Below, one piece after another: positions 38,772 through 50,877 of a stretch of 64,000 nt of DNA. The DNA is from Gorsachius magnificus. Its lineage: Eukaryota > Chordata > Aves > Pelecaniformes > Ardeidae. The position numbers and the translations under genes are program-made. Within the stretch, counting starts at the first letter, position 1. Each line of letters starts with the position of its first letter. Location of the stretch: assembly GCA_034008185.1 (NCBI GenBank), contig CM067082.1:14058984-14122983 (forward strand). Direction: 5' to 3'. Below the pieces are notes generated by a model that did no database searches, was not told the origin of the DNA, and worked only from the letters and a program-made list of their open reading frames with translations.

Positions 38772-41700
38772 ACTGCATTACAAATTAAGCTTGTGACAGA
38801 CTCATCCTGAGATTGCTAAAAAGGTTTTCATGTGATTGGTGAGAAAACTGAAGATGTAGGGTTTTAATTACAAGACTGTTTATCACAACCTATTTTAATG
38901 GCAGTGATCTATGACATCTCAGACTATCTACTACTATAAGGGTAAGGGAGGGAGCACATATTCCCAAAGGGTGGTATCTAATGTGAAATTAAGAGAATTT
39001 ACCTTTTCCAGTAATTTTAATTTCTGTCCTGGAGTTCCTGAAAGATTCATGAGAAAAGAGTCTTTTGAGGTTGGATTACAATGGAATCTTAGTGTGTATG
39101 AAGTTCTATAAATAGTCTGTGATGTTCTTAAAGGCCATGTTCAGGCTGCACAGTTCTGTATTACCTGATCTAACACTAAATACAGAGCTGGACAAGTTAG
39201 CATGAAGCCATGGGTAAAAGCTCCCAGTACCTGTATTAGTTCCTTTAGAGCTGGCTCAGGCGTCTCCACACTCTGCATGCTGTTTGCTTTAAATATTTAC
39301 TTGTGTGAAATATCCTTCTGGCTGTGTTGGGGAGAAATTTTGTGTCATATCAATGTTTGCAGACTCACATATACCCAGACCTACTGCTCAAGATTGAATG
39401 AAGTCTCTTTTATATCTCTTTTGTAAATCCAGGTAAAATTTCCACCATACTGTGTATCCAATAGGGCTCAATGAAATTATCGTAGTAAAAATAAAAGACT
39501 ATAGGAATGACTTTTGGATAGTTTGGGGTAACCTATTTCATTCCATGCTCGACCACACAAAGTACCATAGTTCTGCCAAAAGGCTGTCACAGAATTTTAG
39601 AGAGCAAATAAACATTGACCGCATTCTTATGAATGAACAAAGACTTTATATAAATTTAAAATTGTACTGGGTGTACATGTATGAGTCACAAATACAGACT
39701 TCCACTCAGTCTGCACCTGTTTCTGTAGGTAAAATGCTGGTACTAAACTGTTATTCCTATGTGACCAGAAAGGAAGAGGAAATCTTGCTGGACCAATTCT
39801 TTTTTAAAAGATTAGTTTTCAATTTATAGGATGGGGATGCGATCAGCTGCAATTTAATGTGCTAGTTTGGCAAGGCAGCTAAGCCACCATAACTGGCTAC
39901 ACAGGAATTCTTAGCACACCTATATTGTAAGCTAAAACCTGCTGGTTTAAGCTAACACATTTACTTTGCCAGCAGGACAGGTGGGCAGACATATGGTGCA
40001 GCTGAAAAACATTAGTTGTTAAATTTCTGCCAGTTTTAATCTCGTGACAGGAGTTAGCTTCAAGAAGAGACTTGATACTAAGGGTTGAAGATACCCCTTA
40101 TCTTTGAACTTGACACTGAGGCATAAAAGTTATAGTACAAGTGAGAGTAAGTAGGCTTCCTAGTTAAGGGAGGGACTGAGAAATGCAAAGGAAAATGTGA
40201 CTTCACTGAGGCAGAGACACAGCTTCCCACATGAGAGCGGACAGCACGACCTCTTCATGATCTGGTTTCAGAGTCAGGATGAAGCTCAAGTGACTCCTCT
40301 GTTCTGTAAAAAAGGGATATTGAAGTTTTAGCCTCACAGTCTGGAGTCACCAGACCCAATGCTAGTCTCAAACTCTGCACAGATAGACCACCGAGCCAAC
40401 CAACTGCTGTGACCTCCTGTGAAACATGAAATACACCCTGAAGTTTTCAACCTGCTGAAGATATCATCTTTTATTTAGGATTAAAAATATTCTGTGTTTC
40501 ATTTGTCTTCTGCCACAGGAGGGAGGGGCTGGGTGATCATCAGCGTAGTGGTGGCAGCAAATACACGGAGTTTTCCTGGTTTGTGCAGGCATGACAGACC
40601 TTCACTTTACAGCAGCAGTTGGCAACCTCTGGGAAAAAAGGGCACTCAAGCAGTAGCTGATTTCCCCTCTCCATCACCCAGACAATGCTGCAAACAACTG
40701 ACAGTGAAGTATCGCTCCTCAGCTGCAAAAGTTGTGTGATTCCTCCATGATACAAAATCCACAGTTGTTAGCTGCATTGTACACAGCGTAACGCAGCATC
40801 AAACCGCATGGGCCAGTGAAGGAGGAAGGTGGTGCACAGTGATTCAGTCCTTCTGAAATGTACCCAATCTTTCTTTCCAAGCTGGAACGGTTTCAGGATG
40901 AGGTTTGCAAGCTCTGAAGCAGGAAACTCGTCAACTTCAGGAGGACCCTGTCAAATCTTATTAGAAAATAATAGATGACTTTTGAAGTTACTTCCATTTG
41001 TTTAAACAGTCTCTGCTGAAGCTGGTGAGGTGAATCCTTGCCCTTCTAGGAAAAAAAATGCACAAATTCAGTCCTTTATTTTTTCAATGCATTTTGCAGA
41101 TATTGAATAATCTTCAAACTGCTTTTAGAGAGTAGATAAGTGATAACACTTTCACAAATGTGGGGGGAGAACAGAGCCTTAGCACAGTTTATCCTTGGCA
41201 TGTGCTATTAAAGAGAAGTTTCAAGAGCTAAAGGAATTCTGCACAGGTCTCCAGTGCTAGCCAAAAGTAATATGAACAAACTACTGTTAGTTCACTAATG
41301 TGTGAAAAACTCTTGGCTAAATTTTACAGAATTTGGGTTTACTGATTTAAAACTGTTGGGAGAATAATTTAATATTAGCTCTACCATGTAGGATTTAGGT
41401 CTGTATCCTGCACGTTACCCTAGGTAGTTATTGGCTAAAAGCACATAACTATGAAATGAACTGCTTTCACATTAAATTCTTCTGGCTCATGCAGGAGTCA
41501 CCGCTTGCTGCTGTCGCAAAAAGGGCAGGCGTAAGAAAGTGATGAATCAAGGAGGAGGTTTTCCCTTCCCTCACTGGAAGACGGCTCTGGATTCTGTGGG
41601 AGCTGCCTTCTTCGCTTACAGATCACAGCCGCTCAGTGCTGCCAGGAAACCACAGAAAGGCAGCAGAGTCATGCAAAACTTTGTTTTTATGCAATCATAG

Positions 41701-43799
41701 CGTCTATCCCTTAATGGCCCAGAGGAGTAGAAATCATTCCAAACCACCGGAACTGCTTTTGTATTGCTCATCGGAAGGCTCACAGCATCTACCCTCAGAG
41801 AATCCATACATACCCAGTGCAGATGCGTCCTATGTACGTGGCACAAACTTCTCAGAATTTGTCTTATGCAGAGAAGTTTTCAGAGATAATGTCCTTTTCT
41901 TGTCACTTTCACTTTTTTAAAAAAATTGAAACTGAAAAAGAGGCCAGAAATCAGTCTTTCATCCACCTGTTTTTTAAAATATTTTTCCTTTATTGCAATA
42001 AATGATATTTTTTTCAAATAATTTTGAATCTCTCTTCCTAGCAAATAACCTTACACCCCTTTGCGTAAAATAAGTTCTCCTATAGCTGTGTTGCATGAGA
42101 AATGAAAATGAATATGGTAAATCTTGCTTTCGTAAGAAACGTACAAGTACTGTAAAAGTAAAACAACTTCCAAAGTGCTATGCAAAACAGAAACAAGTTC
42201 ATAACATAGGCAGAATGTAGATTTCTTCATATTTTTCAGAAGCCTGGACCATCTTCATGCTTTTTATACACATCATCTATGCATGAAAAATGCCAGTCAA
42301 TGAAAGATTTACAGCGGATGGAAAATAGCCTTAGAGGTAAAGTTCTGGAGTTCATGTTTTCCACCTAGGCTAGCCTGTTAGCTGATAAAGTGATGTGCTG
42401 TCTTACGCCAAGACCCTTGGTGGATTTATGCTCCAATTGCCTAACCCATGATATTTCCTCTCCTAGATCAGCCAGGTCTGAGTGCCCATCAGGTATTTCC
42501 CGTCACATGACAGCAAAGCTTCCCATCACACATTTTGTACACGAACTACAGAAGTGAGGGAGCACCCTCAGAAATTGCAGTGACATTGCCACTGTTATTT
42601 TTGTGTTTCAGTCTTATATTACACCCCAGCACAAAGCACTGGGCTTCAGCTATAAATAATTGATTGACTCATGTTTTGTGCTGGCTGCAGGCATCACAAT
42701 GATGTATCTCACTTTCTACCTGCCCTGTAGATGTATTAGTTACACAAAGACTGGCCCAGTCAGTAAACCATGTGTGGAATCTATAGCCCCACCACTGGCT
42801 CAAAAATATATTCAAGCCACCTGTGAGAGGGGATATCTTTAGAGGAAAAAGTGGGGACCATGGCTTTTGGCAGTAACCCAGAATGCAACCTTTCAACTAA
42901 CTTTGGCTTAACGGATTTTGTTGTATAGCTATATTAAGCTTCTGTTTAATGCTTTTTAACTTCTTATTTGTAACTTTCAGCCCCTTTCAGGGAAGATCAT
43001 GTGTTCCTCACCTTTTGCAGCAATATCATTTGGGGGTTGCATCAAGGCCGGGCCAACCTGGTTTACAGCCAAGTCAACTTCTTGAGGGCTGAGCAAAAAT
43101 TTATTTCATTACAAAGCGGCATGAATCATGTCACTCATTCTCTTGCCTGCTTTGGGATTAATTTGCTTGCACTTACGAATTGCATTTATGCAGCTTCCAT
43201 CAGGTTTGGTGGTTCCTGTAGCAGGGAGGTTTGGCTGCTAGGGCGGTGTTACCTACTGCCCTGACACCAGTCTCTATGCTGTTGGCTATTTCACTCTCAG
43301 TTTCCTCTTTGGTGACAGAGAAAATAGTCGCTATAAAGGGAAGAAGGAATGACAGAGACTTGCTTTTTCCAAGTAGAAAACAAAGTTCCAGATCCGACCT
43401 CAGCAAAACTGCTATGTGTGGTACTTTACTAGTTATGCCTTAAAGAGCTGGATTGTGTCCAGGCCCTGGTGTGGTACTAATTACCACGGCTTTTGGCTAA
43501 GAATGAACTATAAATCTTTAAACACCAACAAGTTTGATTAGGCTTGATTTTTTTTGGCACTGTTGTGGTACCTCCAAACAGAAAAATGTTTTTGCAGAAC
43601 AGGTTCAGTACATCTGATACTTCCTTGCACGCAACATTTATCACACACAGGTTTATTGATGCAGGAAATGAGTTTCCCAATTTTATTCTTTAAAAAATTG
43701 AGGTAATGCCAGATCTTCAAGTGATAGAAATCGGCATAACACCGTTGTCCTAAGTCATGTTTTCAGTAGTTCAGGATATAGCTCTTGGATTTCAATCCT

Positions 43800-44150
43800 G
43801 GAGGCTAGTGGTAGAAAAGGTCTATCAGGTCATGTTGTCGATGTCCTTGTCAGTGAAAATTGTTCCCTTGTGTACAGAAATAGGAAGCAGCCCTACTTTG
43901 TTTTAAACATTTCCCCTCCACAAATGGTGTTTTTACTACTCTCCCTTGGGAGTCTGCTCCATTCAGATGGGGATTTTCCTGGCTCTAAGCTCTATATTTT
44001 TATTTCACATTGAGATTCACAATTTCTGTATTCAGGTAACAATTTTCCCTTTGTCTGTTTGCATTCTTCAAATATTTGTAGACCATTGTCATACTCTAGC
44101 TTTTTGTCTTTTAGACAATCTGCAAATACTTATTTTTTTTAAAAAACCAA
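43800..44150 (-). mobile_element. Probable ancient amniote CR1/L3-type LINE remnant
   Basis: Several phrases occur in the order expected for the antisense 3' region of old CR1/L3 LINEs known from turtles, crocodilians and birds: 'gtcagtgaaaattgttccc' near 43850, 'cccttgggagtctgctccat' near 43943, 'acaattttccctttg' near 44040 and 'aatatttgtagaccattgtc' near 44071. Spacing over ~300 bp fits, but identity is low and no open frame survives. I judge by memory of the family, so the limits are approximate. Confidence 0.5.
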
Positions 44151-46837
44151 TTCACTTTAAAGCCACAAATGTTCTTAAATGCTTTTTCTAAACTTCCTTC
44201 TGTCTGTCAGGAACCACTTGCCGTCTGGCAATGAATGCAATATGCAGGTGCAGATGACTAGGCTGGAGCAGAGACAGGCTTAGTAGGGGGTGAGAAGGAG
44301 AGGAGATATAGACCTCCAGGTGCATGGAGGTGCTTGGCTGAGCTGCGGGTCTTGTGTAGAGTGGAAAACTTCACTGTAGTAGCACTCAGTGGTCCTGTTT
44401 GTCTTCCAGAACAGACAGATGCAGGGCAGAGGAAACAAGTTTCAGCTCTTAAAGTATTCAGTTTAAAGCAATAACCCAAATCCTACCTAAGACTGCAGCC
44501 TCACAGAGGTCAATTGCAATGATCTTGTCAAGAAGAGTGACCAGGGTGTTATCCTGTATCTGAGATTTTCAGTCTTCCCTAAGTATTTTCCAGTGAAGAT
44601 GATTAGTCAAGTGTAATGAATTTATGCCTAGTAACAAGCAGGTTTATACCAACAGTTACATTTCACGGGCCTGACAGTAGTAGTCCAGGGCCTCTCAGGC
44701 ACACCTGGAATATGAGAAGAAACCCAATGTGGCCTATATTGCTGTGCTGCTTTCTTGCATGGTAGTATTTGGAGCTGTTTCCTTTGAGACATACCACAAA
44801 AGGTAATGTGCCTGCCATGGAAATTGATAGAAACTGTACACACTCTTTGACAATGTCTCTGCACGTGCGGAGCACCTTCTTCTCCTGCAAGGCAGCAGGG
44901 AACGCTTACAACAGAAAATATAAATGAGATACGAACCTTAAGTTTTCATAGCACTAAGAGAAGTGGCTGCAAGAGCTGGGTAAAGATAGCACTGCTAGCT
45001 TTAAATGAGCTTGCTCAGAAAGTTCTGAATTACCTTCCTGTTGGAGATGACAGCCTTTGTGTAGCCTTGTAGTGCCACAGAATAACCAGTATCAAAACTT
45101 GCTAGTTCCCTTTTGACATGCACAAAATTTTTCTTAAAAATACTCAATGCAATCTTTGCCAGGTCCAAGAATTTGGACTGCATGGGAGTGTCTCCATTTG
45201 GCTTTGTATGCTGCTGTGCGGAACAATCACTACTTCTTTAATAGACCCTCCTTCTTCTCCTTCCCTTCCTCTGCTTATGCTCTTGTGCTCATTTCTACAA
45301 ACACTATCTGGTGGACACAATCCTTCCTCAACTCAGCAGTAGAAGTGATTCTTCTCTTTCCAATGGCATGCATAAAAAATTTGTAAGACTGCAGAAAATC
45401 AAGATAATAGAACAGAATAGTTTCACACTTCCCAAGTGGTGGCTAGACCTCTGAACACAAAGAGCCAAGGGGTTCTCAGTTACATGTAGGGCCCAAAGGT
45501 TCTTTAAATGGATGCTGAGACTCTCTAAAACCCAAAAGGGGGGAAAGGCTGACAAGAAGGATGCAAATGTCACAGTGCTCCTGTTGCAATGCCACATGTG
45601 ACCATTTGTGACTGGAAGAGTTTGTGGCTACCCAGTTAATGAAGAGATTTGGTTGGTCAAAAGCAGGTTTAAAGAAGGTTGCCCCAAAGTGAGCAACCTA
45701 AGCTTCTCATTAGGAACCAGTGAGGAGAGAGGACAGGATTTACAGTCTTTCATTCATGAGGTGAAGGGAAAAATGCCTCCCTTTCGAGCCATTCTCAGAT
45801 ACCTGTTCTTTCAAGCCCAGAAGAGGATTTTGCCCTTTCTTTTAAGCAAAGAAGTGCTATTGTATTCCTTCCACACTGATGCAACCTCATGGATCAGGTA
45901 TATAACTATCATCTAACCTTCTGCTGTTTGATACTATCTGAATGTGGCTGCTGCGAGCATGTAACTACAGAAATGTCAGTATCTGAGGAATTTCTGTGAG
46001 GCGTGGTTAACCACTGGTGCCTCCATGGAGGTCTGCCTCACACATCACAAACAGTGACAACCCTGAACCTGAAAGCTCCCTGTTACAGAATGATTGCAAA
46101 ATTAGCAATGCTATTAGAACCTGTGATTGCTACAGCAAAGCCCCATTTGGTACCAGACTCAGTCCTTTCAGCACCACTTTAAGAGGCATTCAGCAGACTC
46201 AAGGTGATGTAGTATATCCCTTAGTTAAAGATGCCAAGAACGAAACAAGAGACAGAAACACTCTCTCCATGATTTTTGGTGTGGCCACAACCTGGGAACA
46301 TGCAGTCATATTGAAATGAAACTAATGATGTACTCAGTCCACAGGAATGTCCTGAAAATAACTTGCAGAAAAATACAGTTCCACTGTATATTCTATACCT
46401 GTCTTGCATATCTATAACAACTTAGATAATAAATCATTTTGTTCGGTGTATGAGGAAATAATATGAATTTGTTCTAAGTAAATTAGGAAAATGGACCTGG
46501 GAAACTGTAGATCATCTGAAAACTGAAACAAATATGCCATAAAATTATAGGAAGCAGTTTACCACATTGTGTCTTTGATCAGCCATATTGGGTGAATTTG
46601 ACATTATATGTTTTATTCCAAATGGTTGCTATTATTTCTACATTGATTTGGCTGGAGGCAGCCCCAGAAAATATGAAATTACTTGTAAACCCATTACTAG
46701 CCAGATGGTTGGGAAAGGTCATGAATAAGAGGGAAAAAAATGGCCTGTTGCAGGATCCAAACCATAACTATGGGACCTCTCAACAGACACCCTAGTATGT
46801 AGTTGGAAAGAAGAGAAGAAAGTGTGATGGGCTAAAG

Positions 46838-46850
46838 AAAAAAAAAAAAA
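46838..46850. repeat. Poly(A) run of 13
   Basis: Thirteen A's. No AATAAA signal stands just upstream and no gene-like body precedes it, so it is listed as a simple run only. Confidence 0.8.
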
Positions 46851-47495
46851 CAAACAACTTTATTAATGTTGCAATGATTCCTGAATGTGTATCTCTTTCA
46901 TTTTTAAAGAAAACACTACTACAAGACTGTGGCTAGATCTTTGTTTTATACTTATCCAAGCTTATATAAACAACCTATTCCCACATTTTTTATATGCATG
47001 TCTCTTTTTGGACACATACACAGATGTAATATTTTAAGTCATTATAATATTAAATATTTTTTGGTTCTTTGTTTCCAGGGTACTCAGGCACAACATACAG
47101 CCTGAACTGTTTGTTTTGTTTGAATTCAGTCTCCACATTCATTTTGTCATTGTTAAAGCCCTGATAAAAAAGGCAATAGTTCAATTTATTCAGTGAGACC
47201 AAGTGGTGTTCAGATTAGACACAATCCTGTGGTCCAGAAACGTCTTCATTCCCCTGAGGGCTTGCGCTACAGACTTGTAACTCCCTAGATGCTAAAATGG
47301 ACCACAGTCTTCATTGTCATGAAGCATGGAGGGCAAAACCCATTAGGTACTGCATTTGAAAGTGGGAGAGGCACTACGGTGTTTTCCAGCTGCTGGAAAA
47401 CTTGTAAATGTAAGTGTACGTAAGCTGATGGCAATGATGTGATGCATTTGGTCACATACATAAGCCATATGGTCAGTTCATAAATGTTATGATAC

Positions 47496-47621
47496 CTAAT
47501 GTCTTGTTAAAATGAAAGTGATGGTGTCCATCCCTTTTTTGACATGGGGATTTAAGATCTAATATCTTGTTAAAATGCCATTGATGGTGCTCACCTTTGT
47601 TTTGGAATGGGGATTTGAGAT
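47496..47621. repeat. 63-bp tandem duplication, two copies
   Basis: Unit one starts 'ctaatgtcttgttaaaatg' and ends 'catggggatttaagat'; unit two starts 'ctaatatcttgttaaaatg' and ends 'aatggggatttgagat'. Both are 63 bp and lie head to tail with moderate divergence. Because 63 is a multiple of three, a minus-strand open frame crosses both units as two 21-residue repeats (LKSPFQNKGEHHQ.. and LKSPCQKRDGHHH..), but nothing else suggests that this frame is a gene. Confidence 0.9.
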
Positions 47622-48924
47622 CTGCAGCCTGGATCCTTGCAATGCTGGGGCTCTGTGAAGAGCAGACACTTTTCTGCAGTGTGGATGCAGTCAAAAAATA
47701 CCAGAGGGCTGATAGATCCTTCAGCCTCTTCTTGTATAGACCTTGATTCTGTTCTCCAAGATTTCCTTGAGCACTGGGGGTGCCAAAGCACCACTTTTGT
47801 TCAATAATAATTGTGTAAGCCCTTATCTGGATGCAGAAGTCTTTCATACTATATTTACCAAATATTCTGTATTGCTGTTAGTATGGTCAATGTTGCTAAT
47901 TGATTCCATTGTTTTGTCTTCATCTCTAACAGTAACTAAGAGTCAGATTATTAATCAAATCTGCTAAGAAAAACAATTAGAAGAGAAAAACAAATCAAAA
48001 CACAAGGAAAGGAGTATTTCTTACAATTCTTTAAATTGTATGAAAATACTAAATTGTAGCTCTTCTGTAAAAGAGTCTGAAACTGATTAGAGGAGTTTTC
48101 ACATAAATGCAGAGATACTTAAGTCTAGAGTAAGAATTCTGAGTCTCCTGTGTTTTTCCAGTAGCAAAAGGTACTCTGAGGAAGTAAAAGCTTCTTGAAG
48201 TTGTGGTTTGTCATTTTCTAAATTGCACCCCAGTGCTTGATATTCCCGATAAGGAGTGGGCCCAACTGGAAGTAGAAATCAAAGTTCTTCTAAACAGCTC
48301 TGATAATTTGTCTGGCATTTGTCATTCACATCTGCACACAAATTTGAAACGAGCTTGAATATCTAAAGGCTTTTTGTTTAATAAAACAGATTAAAGGCTG
48401 CAGTACTACTGCAGGCTACAGCCTATTGGCAGTTTCCAGCAGGCAGCATGCCATGAAGTTTGAAAATGTTATGGACGCACACTACATCATCATGGTGATG
48501 TTGCAAGAAGATTTCCGGACCATTTTTCTGGCAGTAAGAGCGCTAGTACGAACTGTTCATAGAAAATCCAGCACTCTAAGCTATCCATGTGGCTATGTAG
48601 AAAACCCACTCTATTCTTGTGATCTGGCATTTTGAATGTGGCATACACACTACACCACTGTCAGGAGCACATCTCAGCAATTTTCTCAGCTTTTCTGTGC
48701 TCTGGGCACAAAGGTGGCTTGGGGGGACCACAAGTCTGAGCAGAAAAACACTGAAAACCACTTCTGTATTTTACAAATACATGGCAAATCTCAGGTGAGA
48801 TTCCTTTGGATTTCAATCAGCTGGTCCAGTCGACAGGGAGAGAGCTGGTTTACAATTCTGCATGGGCAAGGGCAATAGAGTATGATAGTCTCATGGGTGA
48901 ATTCCTGTTCCAAAAGATGAGCCG

Positions 48925-50877
48925 GCAGGGAAGATGAGCAGCCTGGCTGAACAGAGAGCTTGGGCTGGAGCTCAGGAAAAAAAGGACAGTTTATGACCTT
49001 TGGAAGAAAGGGCAGGCAACTCAGGAGGGCTACAATTATGTCATGAGGTTATGCAGGGAGGAAGTTAGAAGGGCCAAAGCCCACCCAGAACTTAACCTGG
49101 CTACTGCTGTAAAAGACAATTAAAAATGTTTCTATAAATACGTTAGCAACAAAAGGAGGGCTAAGGAGAATCTCCATCCTCTATTGGATGTGAGGGGGAA
49201 CATTTCCACCAAGGATGAGGGAAAGCCTGAGGTACTTAATGCCTTCTTTGTCTCAGAGTAAGACCAATTGCCCTCTGAATAGCCATCCCCTCAGCTGGAA
49301 GACAGGGACAGGGAGCAGAATAAAGCCCCCATAATGCAAGGGGAAATGGTTAGTGACCTGCTGCACCACTTAGACTCACACAAGTCTATGGGGCCAGGTG
49401 GGATCCACCCAAGGGTACTGAGGGAGCTGGCAGAAGTGCTCACCAAGCCACTTTCCATCATTTATCAGCCATCCTGGCTAACTGGGGAGGTCCCAGTTGA
49501 CTGGAGGTTAGCCAATGTGATGCCCATCTACAGGAAGGCCTGGAAGGAGGATCTGGGGAGCTACAGGCCTGTCAGTCTGACATTGGTGCCAAGGAAGGTT
49601 ATGGAGCAGATCATCTTGAGTGCAATCATGCGGCACGTTCAGGACAACCAGGTGATCAGACCCAGTCAGCAGGGGTTCATGAAAGGCAGGTCCTGCTTGA
49701 CTAACCTGATCTTCTTCTATGACAAGGTGACCCGCTTAATGGATGAGGGAAAGGCTGTGGATGTTGTCTACCCAGACTTTGACACCATTTCCCATAGCAT
49801 TCTCCTGGAGAAAATGGCTGCTCATGGCTTGGATAGGCATATGCTTTGCTGGTTAAAAAACTGGCTGGATGACCAGGCCCAAAGAGTGAGGGTGAATGGA
49901 GTCAAATCCAGCTGGAGGCCAGTCACAAGTGATGCTCCCCAGGGCTCAGTGTTGGGGCCAGTTCTGTTTAACATCTTTATTAATGACCTGGATGAGGGGA
50001 TTGAGCACACCCTCAGTAAGTTTGCAGATGGCACTAAGCTGGGTGGGAGTATTGATCTGCTTGAGAGTAGGAAGGCTCTACAGAGGGATCTGGGCAGTCT
50101 GGATCAATGGGCTGTGGCCAGCTGTATGAGGTTCAACAAGGCCAAGTGCTGGGTCCTGCACTTGAGTAACAACAACCACATGCATCTCTACAGTCTTGGG
50201 GATGAGTGGCTGGAAAGCTGCCTGGCAGAAAACGATGTGTGTGCCCAGGTGACCAAGAAGGTCAATGGCTTCCTGGCTTGTATCAGGAATAGTGTGGCCA
50301 GCAGGCATAGGGAAGTGATTGTCCCCCTGTACTAGTCACTCATGAGATTGCACCTCGAATATTGTGTTCAGTTTTGGGCCCCTCACTACAAGAAAGTCAT
50401 TGAGGCATTGGAACATGTCCAGAGAAGGGCAATGAAGTTGGTGAAGGGTCTGGAGCGCAAGTCTAATGAAGAGCAGCTGAGGGAACTGGGGTTGTTTAGC
50501 CTGGAGAAAAGGAGACTGAGGGGAGACCTCATTGCCCTCTACAACTGCCTGAAAGGAGGGTGTAGAGAGGTGGGTGTTGGTCTCTCCTCCCAAGTCAAAA
50601 GTGAGAGGAGAAGAGGAAATGGCATCAAGTTGCACCAGGGGAGGTTTCAGTTTGATATCAGGAAAAATTTCTTCCTGGAAAGGGTTGTCAAGCAGTGGAA
50701 CAGTCTGCCCAAGGAAGTGGTTGAGTCCCCATCCCTGGAGGTATTTAAAAGATGGGTAGATGTGGCACTTAGGGACACGGTTTAGTGGCGGACTTGAAAG
50801 TGTTGGGTTGATGGTTGGAATTGATGATCTTAAAGGTCTTTTCCAACCTAAACGAATCTATGATTCTATGATTCTAA
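48925..50877 (+). mobile_element. CR1 LINE, ~1.95 kb, ORF2 linker to 3' end
   Basis: This sense-strand CR1 starts near 48925 in the linker after the endonuclease (AAWLNRELGLELRKKR) and extends through the RT to a complete 3' end with 'taaaggtcttttccaaccta' and the tail 'tctatgattctatgattcta'. It is the longest CR1 in the window. Nonsense codons and two in-frame deletions show decay. 5' truncation removed ORF1 and the endonuclease. Confidence 0.95.
48938..50785 (+). pseudogene. CR1 ORF2 pseudogene (linker, RT, C-terminus)
   Basis: A single frame can be followed for about 615 codons, from AAWLNREL to the natural end ALRDTV. It is interrupted by four stop codons at 49121, 49259, 49280 and 50333, with no net frameshift. 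The linker (YKYVSNKRRAKENLHPLL), [19 protein letters not shown] and the RT follow in order. Compared with the 21 kb copy, the RT lacks the four residues S-K-A-F of motif A (reads YPDFDTISH at 49769-49795), motif B has GVPQG changed to DAPQG, the motif C FADD box reads FADG (second aspartate lost at 50030), and 13 residues with the [11 protein letters not shown] block are gone before 50236. It cannot encode active RT. Confidence 0.92.

Larger units (their letters stand above)
38758..48924. other. Gene-free unique sequence with an ancient LINE remnant
   Basis: No host gene is supported across these ~10 kb. The longest chance-like frame is 125 codons at 39452-39829 (+), which has no recognisable motif. 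A probable ancient LINE at about 43.8-44.15 kb, an A13 run at 46838-46850 and a 63-bp tandem duplication at 47.5 kb are listed separately. Confidence 0.55.

Noticed and set aside
39452..39829. 125-codon plus-strand frame
   Set aside because: It is long for the region but has no recognisable motif, no plausible promoter or splice context, and AT-driven composition.
46592..46850. Processed pseudogene ending in the A13 run
   Set aside because: The 67-codon frame before the run has no recognisable family and no AATAAA precedes the A's.
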